From Plutella xylostella (lineage: Eukaryota > Arthropoda > Insecta > Lepidoptera > Plutellidae), in assembly GCF_932276165.1 (NCBI RefSeq), contig NC_063994.1, forward strand, positions 10,850,001 through 10,914,000: a stretch of 64,000 nt of DNA, read 5' to 3'. The translations under genes were made by a program, and so were the position numbers. The notes beneath the pieces were generated by a model. That model ran no database searches and was not told where the DNA came from. It saw only the letters and a program-made list of their open reading frames with translations. The first letter of the stretch is position 1. The number at the start of each line of letters is the position of its first letter. Positions 47,501 to 59,500 of this stretch are shown here, in pieces.

Positions 47501-50500
47501 GTTGCCTACGCTTGACTACGGACACTTCTGTGTATAAGATGTGCTAATTTATTATTTCTTATGTATAATAAAGCCACCATTTATACCGTCTATGTTGTGC
47601 ATTTCCTATTGTTATTTCTGTGTTTGTGTGCAATAAATAATGATCTATCTATATAATAAACCACTTGTATCCCCCCCAGGTGCTGTCAGTATACTCGAGC
47701 GCCCCCTGGCTGGGGCTGGAGCTGGCGGGCGGGGGGGGCTGGGCGCCGCGCTCCGCCTGGACCCTCCCCCCGCGCGCCGCGCGCCCCCTCGTGGCCGTGC
47801 GCCTGCAGCCCCCCCCGGCCAGCGCAGAGAATCATACTAGGACTAAGGCTGCTTATATCAGGTGCGGGCACGATCATTCACATGTGGACAGGTGGACACA
47901 AATAAAGAATGACCCCCAAATTCATAGAGCTTTTTGACACAGTTTGTTTGAAATTGACGTTGTTGTATCCGAATTTCAACTTTTTGACTTACCCAAAGAG
48001 TAAAAACTCGTCTGTTTCAATGTCAATTTTAACCATGTTTTAAAACAATACGGTCTATGAATATGAGGATTAGAATACGAAGGAATGATAAGTCAAAATA
48101 TAAACTGATGCTTATGATTTATAGAAGCGTACTCTTAATGTATGTATTTTATTACATAAGATTTTAATTTTATACTTTGTAAAATATAGCCTGAGCCTTC
48201 AGACATTTGATTGACCGTTTCTTATGCCTAGTACTTAAATAAAGTTAGTTTCCCTCTTCATGTTGCAGGATCAAAACGGAGATAGGCTCTTTAGTGGTGG
48301 GCGTGGAGGCGCGCGCGGCGCCGCGCGGGCTGTTCCTGGCGCCGCTGGGGCTGCGCGCCGGCGCCCGCGGCAGCCGCGACCCACCGCTGCAGGTACTTTA
48401 TTGCACAAATATATAAAATACATGTACAAAAAGTGGGCTTAATGCTAACCCCATTCCACGGGGAAAGACATATGATAAAAACAAAAACTACCCTTATTCG
48501 AAACGGTTCTTTCATAGCTAGACCACTGTAGGCATGGCACTTGAAGGAACGACTCTCTGGGATATTGGTTGCATAATGAACCAACCTTTTTGTCAAAGTT
48601 TCTTAAATTTTATCGGTACTCCGCTGGGTGGACGTTGGTCATAATAGGTAGTAGAAGGCAACATAAATTAGTCACTTCCAACACATCATTATAATGACTG
48701 TCTCCTGTCCCCTCAGATGGAGGTATCATTCGGCAACAGCGCGGCCACGGCGCTGCCGCTGGACGCGTGGTTGTCGCCCCCGCACTGCGCGCCCCTTGAG
48801 ACCGCCCCCGCGCCCCCCGACCCCCCCGAGCCCCGGGGCGCCAACGGCGGCGCGCGCCCCGCCGGCGTCTCGCTCACACTACTCATGAACACGGTCGAAG
48901 CTAACTCGCCCTTGAAGAAAGGGGCCATTGTTACATTTGATTGTGAGTTGCTTGTTTTTTTAATTTTAGCTATGCCAAACTACATGTTATACATTTTGTG
49001 TACACATAAAATGAAATTTACGAAATTACTCATGGAGTCAAATTTTAAACGAATAATAGATTTTTTTACAGTATTAAAATTGGAATTTGTGCCTTTAAAA
49101 TTTACTTCACTATAAGATGGTCAAAGTAAAAAAAGTTTTTAATCGGCCCTTTAAAAATACATATACCTAATTGTGACATGTATGTATGTTTGTGCGCCAT
49201 TCGCTGGCGTTTGCTCGAACCGATTTTGAAGTGGTTTTCAATAACGTATTTGCTATTTAACGACTATATTACCCTTCCCCCGGCAGTCGAGAAGCTGTGG
49301 TCGTCCTACACCGGGCCGGCGCCGACGGGCGCGCTGCTGTGCGCGGGCTGGCTGACGGCGGGCGGCGCCGCCGCGCCCTACAGCGTGGCCCTGTGGCGGG
49401 GCACGCTCGCCGCGCCGCCGCCCGTGTACGTACCTATATGTGGTGGACTTCTAGTCACGAACTACTGATGACTCACAACAGAGGGACTTACGTACCTGTA
49501 GTGCAGGACTCCTAATCACCTAGTACCGGTGACAAACAACAGAGGGCCTATCACGGGCTTACCTACGTAGGCAATTCGATACTACACAAACACATGGAAC
49601 TAACAAATGTGACATTTGGAACTAACAAATTTGTTTCACATTTTGCCAAGTGACAGTTGACAGGAGCGCTGGTAGCTCAGTCGAATAAGTCTCACGCCAT
49701 AGATGCGGGTTCGAATCCCGGCGCTGACATCGCCGACATAAACATCGTTAGGAAATCTGCATATCAAAATTTAGCACATATCTAGATATGTGAACTCACA
49801 AACCCGCAGTGGACCAGCGTGGTGGAAATGGTCTAAGCTTAGGAAGGCAGTTTAGACCTTGGGGATACTCGAGAGAGCCAGGTGCAGGTACTGACACCCC
49901 CACAGAGAATAGAATAGAACAGGTGGCGTTGAAACCAAATATCCGTATCATCGAAGTAGAAAAAAAGGCGGGACGAATCTCACTTACTACTCGTAAATAC
50001 TGAGGCACAACAATGGCGGCGACATGAGAGTTAGTGGGTGCGTAGGAGAGACGTGATTGGAGCGCGGCGGCGAATTGACTTACTTTCCAGTCTGAATGTG
50101 TGTATGTCAGTGTGTCGGCTCGTCGTAACAATGAAATTTACCTACTTAGGGTGCCTCAGTTTTTAGTTAGCGAGATTCCTTCTGCCTTTTTTTCTACTTC
50201 GATGATCCGTATATTTTGTTCTTAGGAAAGACAACTAACTTTTATGAAAATGTACTTCGTATTACAGGTTCGTGACGTCATCAACAGCCGCGCCGCCCGC
50301 GCAGCCTCTCGTGGTGCACAACGAGTTCCGCTTCCCCGTGCTGGTGACGCGCCTGCAGCCGCCCCCCGCGCTGCTGGCTCATGTGCAGGTGGTAGTGTTG
50401 CCCAAATGCAAGAACAAGACGAGACTTAGCCAGTCTTGGTCTTGGTCTTGCGCCAATACACCTGGTCTTGGTCTTGGTCTTGGTCTTGCGCCAATACACC

Positions 50501-53500
50501 TGGTCTTGGTCTTGGTCTTGGTCTTGCGCTCCCAGTCTTGGTCTTGGTCTTGGTCTTGCAGCAAGAGTCTTGCAAGTCTTGCAATTACCTATTAGTCTAT
50601 TACTATTTATTAAAGTTTACTTTTTGATTTTAATAGATATTTTTTTATTCGCTATGTTTATGGTATTAGTCGTAATGCGCATAGGTCCAGTTTTTCATTT
50701 TCTTTGATACAGTTTTTTGCATCTCATAGAATTCCTAAGCGTACTTACCTATACACCGAACTGTTACACCTAACTACTCAGTGAAATAGCGCTCTGCAAG
50801 ACGCAAGAGTCTTGCAGGCTATGTCTTGTTCTTGCTCAAGTCTTGCACGGTCAGTCTTGGTCTTGGTCTTGCTAAAAATACGCGGTCTTGTTCTTGGTCT
50901 TGGTCTTGCAAAAACGCAAGAACAAGACCAAGACTGCAAGACCAAGACTGAATTTGGGCAACACTAGCAGGTGGGTCTACCCTCCATTACACATTGATGT
51001 CGATTCTAAAGGCAGAAATTCTAATTTTAACGCTGTCAAACTAAAAAAATTGCTAGCATAAAATGACATTTACGGAAACAATCATAGAGTCGAATTTTAA
51101 TGAAGGAAATTAAGGTTCTGACAGGTCTAAATTTAGAATTTCTGCCTTCAGAATCGACATCATTATGGTTATAAATAAATATGTAATAAATAATAAATAA
51201 ATATGTGGGGACATCTCACAGACGGCCATCCGACCCCAAACTAGGCAGAGCCTGTGATATTGGTATAGGACAGCTGATATATCTACACAAATACATAGAT
51301 AGATACATATTAGTAGTAGATAGTACAAATATCTGTCTTTAAACAAATATCTGCCCCAGCCGGGAATCGTACCCGGGACCTTCGGCTCAGTAGTCAGTGT
51401 CACTAACCACTACGCCATTCAGTCGTCATCATCATTCGGTTATCATCATCATCAGCCATCAGGGTGATGCTGGGGCTGCCTCGATTCTGTAGTGCATCAG
51501 GTATGTTTGCGGAGGCACGCGTGGATTTCACGCTATTGTGCGCAAACGCATTGCATCACTGATGTGCAGATTTCGTGGTAGCCCGAACAGCATCCTGTCT
51601 ACTCTGGCAGATAAAATTGACAGCCCATTTGCTAGGCACTGGGTGGGTGTACATGTGTATAAATAGGTCTAAATCTTGTCCCATCTTTTGTTTGTTTTTA
51701 TTTTAATTTTTTAGTTATTCTGTTTGCCTATCTCTTTTACTTTGCATGCCTTTTGTTAGTTTAGTATGTTTTGGTGCAGGTATTTAGTTAGTTAGAAGCG
51801 TCCGTAGTCGAGCGGGCCTCAGTGATCGTAACTGATCGCTGAGGTTAAGCAACAACTGACACGGTCAGCCATTGGATGGGTGACCAATTTCAAGTGGTGC
51901 TTTTCTGGACGCTTCCGTGCTTCGGACGGCACGTTAAGCCGTGGGTCCCGGTTGCTGCTTCGGCAGCAGTCGTTAAGCCTAGTCAGAGGCCTTCGGGCGG
52001 CTTGAAAACATCTGACAGTCGGGTTGCCCACTTACCCGACAACTCTCTCAGCACAAGCTTGCTTGTGTTGGGGTCCACCAACCCGCACTTGGCCAGCATG
52101 GTGGACTAGGCCTAAACCCTTCCTTCATAAGAAGGAGACCCGTGCCCCAGCAGTGGGGACGTAATGGGTCGTGATGATACTGATTTAGTTAGTTTTTAAT
52201 GTTTTTTATGTAGGTTACTTTTAATTATTATTTTTTGTATACTGTGTGTGTTTTATATGGATCTTGATATCCGAAATAAATAATAATTATTAATAATCAT
52301 CCACTGCTGGACATAAGTCCTCGGCCTACCTCATCCAACCCCTGCCGGCCACCCGCCTAAGGTCGTCAGTCCAGCGGGCTGGAGGGCGTCCCACGCTGCG
52401 TTTGCCTGTTCGTGGTCTCCACTAAAGACTCGTCTACCCCAACGGTTATCGGTTCTTCGTCAGATACGCCCAGCCCACTGCCCATTCAGCTTGCATATTT
52501 TGACAGCTATGTCGGTAACCTTAGTCCTCTGACGGATAACCTCATTTCTGATACGATCCTTCAGAGAAACCCCAAGCATAGCTCTCTTCATAGCACGCTG
52601 ATTGTTAGTCATTCAATAAACTTTTTATCTCATAATTAATTTGCTTCCCTATTACATTGGGACTAACAGAACACTCTGGCGAAAAAGGCGTGAGTGCGTG
52701 TTTGTGTGTGTGTGTTTAATTTGCTTCCTCTCTCCCTCAGATGAGCAAGTTCTCCCAAGTAACAATAGGGCCCGGCGCCCGCGCAGAACTAGTCACCCTC
52801 CGCCCGCGCCCCGCGCCCGCCCCCGCCGCCGCCTGCGCGCCCCCCTTCCAGCACCCGCTTACCATACACACCAACTTCACTGATTATGTTGTGATGGTGA
52901 GCTGTTACAGTGGATTGTTGGAGCTTGTGAGTATTTGAAGTCTCTAGATTATAAAGGATGAGTTTTAAAAGGCACACTGCCTTAGGCGCAGGCCAGACAG
53001 AAGAGACATAAGACGAGAACGTGTCGCGAATGTATAGAAGCGACGCCGTTGCTATGCAAAACTGTACCATGTCGTGCTCGCGCCCTGTTCCGTTTCTTCT
53101 GCGAGGTCCGCGGAATAAACTAAATTTTAAAGCTCTGTCAAAAAAGTACCGATTGCATGACAGCTTTCGTTTTATATCGAGCTAAATAGATATTATTATG
53201 TCGCAGCCATCTGGTTGAATCTCCTTTTTGATTGAATCACTAGTTGGACGTTTAGTGACGTTTGTTCAATCAACTTTCGGCAAAGTCATACAATTGAATA
53301 GTGGCATGCAATGAACGAGCTAGGGATTTAATCAAATAGGAAATTCAACCAGATGCCTGCGAGAGATACACCGTATATTGAATAACTATATTTAACAGTC
53401 TACATTTGTTTCCTCCAGCAATTCCAATGGCCGGACTCTGCCTGGTCGGACCTGCGGCACCTGCGCCTGGGCGGTGTGCCGGCGGGCGGCGTGGTGGCGG

Positions 53501-56500
53501 TGCCGCTGCGCGTGCGCAACCCCGCGCCCGCGCCGCTGTGTCTCAGCCGCCTGCACGCCGCCGTGGGCGCTGTTACACCCGCCACCGCGCGGACGGTCAG
53601 TACACGGGATTGTTTTTTAAATGTAGGGTGTCGAGATAGGGTACGTTCACCCTAAGCCCCTTCTCACGCTACGCGACTCTCAAGCGACGCGACTGCGACG
53701 CAACCCACGGTTACATATGTTTGACGAGTCAATGACCCGTCATCAATGTCGATCAATGACGAGTCCTTTTTATAGGCGATCATGGGTTGCGTCTTACCAT
53801 AAAGATCTGTTCCGATCTAAGAAATATCAATGCGTGTTGTATTCCGATCGCGCAGACACACCGTATGCGGATAAACGTGAGTAGCTTAAGGCTATTTTAA
53901 CAGCATGCGGATTTCATCACGCACGCGGAAAAGCACGCAATTTTCCACGCGTTAATGAATACTTGTATAGAACACGTGTGTGGCAAATCCGCATACTGTT
54001 GTCCGCGATTCCGCAAAAACAGCCTAAAGAGTCACCATATAATGCGTGAGCATAACATTATTTATAAGCACGAGTTGTTCTTCCCCCACATAAAAGTATA
54101 AAATTCTCTTAATAATATGAATCCCTTATACCTCAGGGTTGCATCCCGCCGGGCGGCTCGCTACTCGGCACGTACGTGATACGCGCGCCGGCGGCGGGGG
54201 CGCTGACGGATGCCGTGGGGGCGCGCTCGGAGGGGGCGGAGGGGCGCGGGGGCGGCCTGCTGCTGACCAGGGTGTCGCTACACGCCATGGAAGGGAAGGT
54301 TACCGTGGATGATGTGGAGCTGAAGGGGTGCGCGCCGGTTAGTTGTTTTAGTTATTTAAAAACTGGTTTTTAGATGGTTCTCCTAAAATTATAAAGATAG
54401 ATATCTTAGTCCTGGTATAATATTGTCCGTGATGAACCCTCCCAACAAACTTGCCTACAAAAGTTTGTAACAGTTCACGCACAGTTCATTGACCAATCAA
54501 CTTAGCCTTCAGAACTTTCGCCCAACGGACGTTTCGTTCACAAACAACTCGTTTGACGCAAAATCTTGTGATTATAACTAACAGTTGATTGAGTGTGTTG
54601 AGTGATAATCAACTGTTGATGAATAGTTACATTCCCTGTCTGTAATGAACTCTTGTTTCGCCATTTCTACTCCTCAGCTTCTCTATCAAATGATGATAGA
54701 CTCATAATCTTAACATTCAACCATTGACATAATAATATATATTACTAGCATTCAACAAATAATGAGGAGAAAAACTAAAAGCTAATTACAGATGGCGCCT
54801 TGGGCGACTGTGCCTAATTCCCCAGTTGTAATTGGTTGGTTCAGTCGCCATTATTTCTCCCCAACAATAGTCAGAATCAGAAAGGCACACTCGCTGGTGC
54901 TGCCAAAGTTTCGCTTGGTTTTCTTCTCCATTGTAAAATTGTTCGTTGTATTAATGATGACATCTGATGTGCCTCATTCCCCCGGTGTGTTGCAGTGGGT
55001 GCCGTGCTCGGGCCCGCTAGTGGTGCGCTCCACGGCGCGCACGCAATCTGGAGTCGGCGTGCGCACCGGCCGCCCGGCGCTTGTACACGAGTATGTATTG
55101 CTGTTGTATGTTTAAGTTACACCTTTACCTGGTTTCACGGGGAAAGATATCTGATACAAACAAAAATTACCCTTATTCGAATGTAATAAGGGTTCTGTCA
55201 GATGTATTTACCCGTGAAATAAGGTATAGATAATAAGTCAAATTGTTACTTACGAGGGCGATACCGAAATGATCGGGAATAGAAAAAAGTACAAAGATAT
55301 CATAATATTATTTACTTTTATTGTTTTTCAAAGTAGTCTCCGTGACGTTCAATGCACTTTTTCATTCGATTAAACCAATCATTGAAACAGTAATTCCAGT
55401 CTGAAGTGGATACTGTCAAAACAGCTGATTTGTAAGCTTCGACCGCCTCTTCTGGGCCGCTAAACCGTTGACCACGTAGCATATCTTTAATTCTTGGGAA
55501 TGTAAAATAATCATTGGGGCTCAGATCAGGGCTATACGGAGGATGGTCCATCAACTCCACGTTTTCCATATTTAAAAACGTTCTTGTTATGCGAGCGGTA
55601 TGACTGGTATGAGAGCTTGCATTATCGTGGTGAAGGATTATACGACGATTCGGGTTAGTTTTACGAAGTTAGATAGATAGATAAATTATTTATTTACTTA
55701 ACACAACACATACACAGGTTACACAGCAAGATTTTTAACATAAAGTTTAAGATTACATAAACACAAAACACTATTAAAAGACATGCAGATAGAAAAGCAA
55801 CATGTGTATTTATCATGTTAGCAAAAGGGTTCTGACTCAGCATAATACTATGATTATAATTAAATAATCACAGCGCTGGTATTCTGCCAGGACCAATTTT
55901 AGTGAGTGGGAGTGGAGCCTCAACTAAACATAAATATGTGTGTAGTGTTAGAAGGAATTATTCACAACAGCTTTGTGGCCGCACTCTTATCTCGAGGAAT
56001 AACACAGAATAGAAGAAAGTTGTCTATGACATGTCTTGTCTATGGACTGAGCGTTTTCTGACGTTTCCGGCACTTGATTCGCGAGCATGAGTTACGCATG
56101 GTTCATTAAAAACTAATCCTATTGAATACCATAAATAAAAGTAATGTGAGTTAATATTTCTATCTTTATTAGTAGTAAATATGTAAAAGTGTGTTGTGGT
56201 ACGTTATAATTATAATTATACTAAAATAAAATAGATATTTATATATTATGTTATGAATGTATGTATATAATAATATGTAACAAATAAATTGTGTTAAATG
56301 ATTAATGAAAAGTTCTCTTACGACTTCCGGCAAACAAACTGTTGTGTACCAATCAGCAGTAACCGTCCTTTGTTCTTGTAATGGAATCGTAGCCACATGG
56401 CCAGTTTTCGATACAAACGAAGCGACCTTTTTTTTTCGACACGCTGCGTGAGCGAATAACTTTTGTTGGCTTGACCTCACCTTCGAAGACCCAAACTGCC

Positions 56501-59500
56501 GATTGATGTTTTCTTTCGGGCTCATATGAATAAATCCACGATTCATCACCAGAGACGATATTGTAGACAGCATTGAACTGCCTCCATTGAACCGTTGCAG
56601 AGCAGATCGACACCAATTAACACGAGCCGACTTTTGTTCCTCGGTCAAACGGTGGGGCACCCAGCGCGAAACTAACTTCTTGACACCCAGTTCTTCATGT
56701 AAAATGGTTTGAATGGCTGTCATACCAATGCTGAGAGAAGCCCGAATCTGCTCGTATGTCACATGTCTATCTTCTTTTATTAACTGGCGTACAGCATCGA
56801 TGTTATCTTGTGTTACCGCTGTTTTTGGCCGACCAGTAGAAGGGACTGTGGTAAGAGAGGAACGTCCACGGCGAAACTCAGAATACCAACGATATATAGT
56901 CGTTTTACTTGGTGCTTCAAGTTTATAAATAGAAACAAGCTCGGCGAGACATTGTTCTTGAGATAAACCTCGACGAAAGTTGTGAAAAATTATTGCACGG
57001 AAATGTTCCCGCGTAAGCTCCATTTTTTACACCGACTTGTCAAATTCAAATGGTCAATACTCTTTTATTTTTTACTTTTTTTAAAATTCGAAAATGGAAT
57101 TATGTTTGAAAAAACACTACATTTGATACACCAAAAAGGTTTCACTCTAATTTATTCCTAAGTATTCTATTCCCGATCTTTTCGGTGTAGCCCTCGTACA
57201 CAACTACGGATTAATCCCTGAAATAAATAATGTGATTCTATTCTATTGTGTAACCAATATACAAACAACATGATAGTGTCACATACAAAAATAGAGCTAA
57301 ATAAGCTAAATGTACAGGCTACTTTTTGTCCTAGTCGTGTCTATGAATGCAACACACGTAGACGCCGTAAAGTGTAAGTCTAACTAATCTTACTATGTGC
57401 AGGTATTCGGGCCCCCGCACGCTACCGCCGGGCGTGACGTCACTGGGCACCGTCACTCTGCACGCCGAGTTGTTGCCCGGACACCGCTCCGTCAACACCA
57501 GCGGTGAGGGACCCACACATTATATTCTATGTTTTTAAAGAAACGGGTACTGGATGTCTAGTACAGGTTTGCTAGTTTGTCGAAAACTATAAAAGTTTAC
57601 GTTTTATCACATACAAAGTGGCGCCTCTAGCGGAAACTATGATTAAACTTTTGACAGATAATGTATGCAGATGACAAAAGGAAACCTAAACTTTTTTCGT
57701 TTTCAAAACCCGTACTAGAAGACGGTCTGAGCATTGTGTATGAATGGTCTGGAGACGAAATAGGCAGACGTTCCCCTCTGGCGGGGTGGTAGGCCAGAAA
57801 GGCCCACCGATTTATAAAAACTAGTTGCAGTCTCAATTTTCACTAGACTCAATCTAGTTGGCAAAGCGTTCGTTTCATAGAAAATGATTTGTTTACATAC
57901 TAAAATGACAGCTTCAATTCATAGAATATCCGGATTCCGGATTTGATCACAGATTTTGTCATGGTTTATTGTTATTAGCAGTTGCCTAGCAACCAATTTC
58001 AAAAAATGCAATAGTGATGTACCAGTAAGTAGATATTATGTATTGATCGACAAAAAAGGTGATAGTTAAAGGATCTCACAATTTATTTTATTTTGCAAAA
58101 TATTTCTTTCATATGTTACAAAGCGTCCGTAGTCGAGCGGGCTTCAGTGATCGTAACTGATTACTGAGGTTAAGCAACAACTGGCACGGTCAGCCATTGG
58201 ATGGGTGACCGATTTCAAGTGGTTCTTTTCTGGACGCTTCCGTGCTTCGGACGGCACGTTAAGCCGTGGGTCCCGGTTGCTGCTCCGGCCGCAGTCGTTA
58301 TGCATAGTCAGAGGCCTTCGGGCGGCTTGAAAACATCTGACAGCCGGATTGCTCACTTACCCAATAACTTTTCCAGCACAAGCTAGGACTAGGCCTAAAA
58401 CCCTTCCTTAATTGAAAGGAGACCCGTGCCCCAGCAGTGGGGACGAAATGGGTCGTGATGAAAGTTAAAAAAGTTATTAAGTATAATATAATGAATACAT
58501 AGTTATATAAATAAATGCTTTATTTAATTCATAATTTAAATAATTTATAATTATTATTTCCAACCCATGTTCTCGAATTCATCGATAATACTTATCGATA
58601 ATTGTTACATCCATTGGCAATAAAAATGACGACACTGTGTTCATTATTAAATGTCACTTCACATAACCCTTATTGCTGGGAATTAAAACTCATAATGACA
58701 TGTCCCATGAGACATAATCAAGTTAAACGGTAAAATTTCCCCCCGCAAAAATTGGCAGACTTTTTTGTATCAAGAAAGATCGCTATGGCGCTTCCCGAGG
58801 GTACACCCGAGTCCGCGTTGTTCTATGCGGTCTGAGTATGTCTCTCGCATAGTTTCGATATTGATAGAGTGAGATGGGTATTTTTTAGGACCAATCGCAG
58901 GTCAGTAATAAATAGACCAGCAGCAACAGGATTTTTAGTTTCTCCTGAGGGCCTAGCACGAGGCGCAAGACGCGCGGTTTCTAGAGCGATTGCGACGGCA
59001 AACTTTTGCATGCCGCCCTTTTTCTTTCGCCCCGTGTTATGGTGTTCGCACATTATAACAACTCAACGGCGACTCGACTCTATGCTAGACATTGATATTT
59101 AAGCCCTGTGTCATATGTTCAAGGTTTAATTTCAAAAATGATTATAAGGTAGTGTACAACGAGTGGCCTACGCATCGTACACAAAATGTCATTTTTTGAA
59201 ATTAAACCTTGAACATATGACACAGGGCTTAAATATCAATGTCTAGCATAGAGTCGAGTCGCCGTTGAGTCGTTATTATGTGCGAAGACCATTAGGCCGT
59301 TTAGTCCAATGACGCGGCCTCTTTTTGTTTTTTTATTTTTAGTGGTGTTAGTAAATAAAGAGTTTAAATGATGCTGATTGCTTTACATTGTGTGCAGAGA
59401 GCAGCAGCTGGCGGCGGCTGGCGGCGGCGCGGGGCGCGCTGCGGGCGGACGCCGCGCTGCTGGCCGCGCCGCTACCCCAAACCAACCTCACGCTCGCGCT

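Noticed and set aside
49664..49735. Possible tRNA gene
   Set aside because: T arm is good but the acceptor stem does not pair and no anticodon arm is convincing; it heads a SINE.
51794..51900. Possible 5S rRNA gene
   Set aside because: Only the promoter half resembles 5S rRNA; it continues into a SINE tail and has a target duplication.
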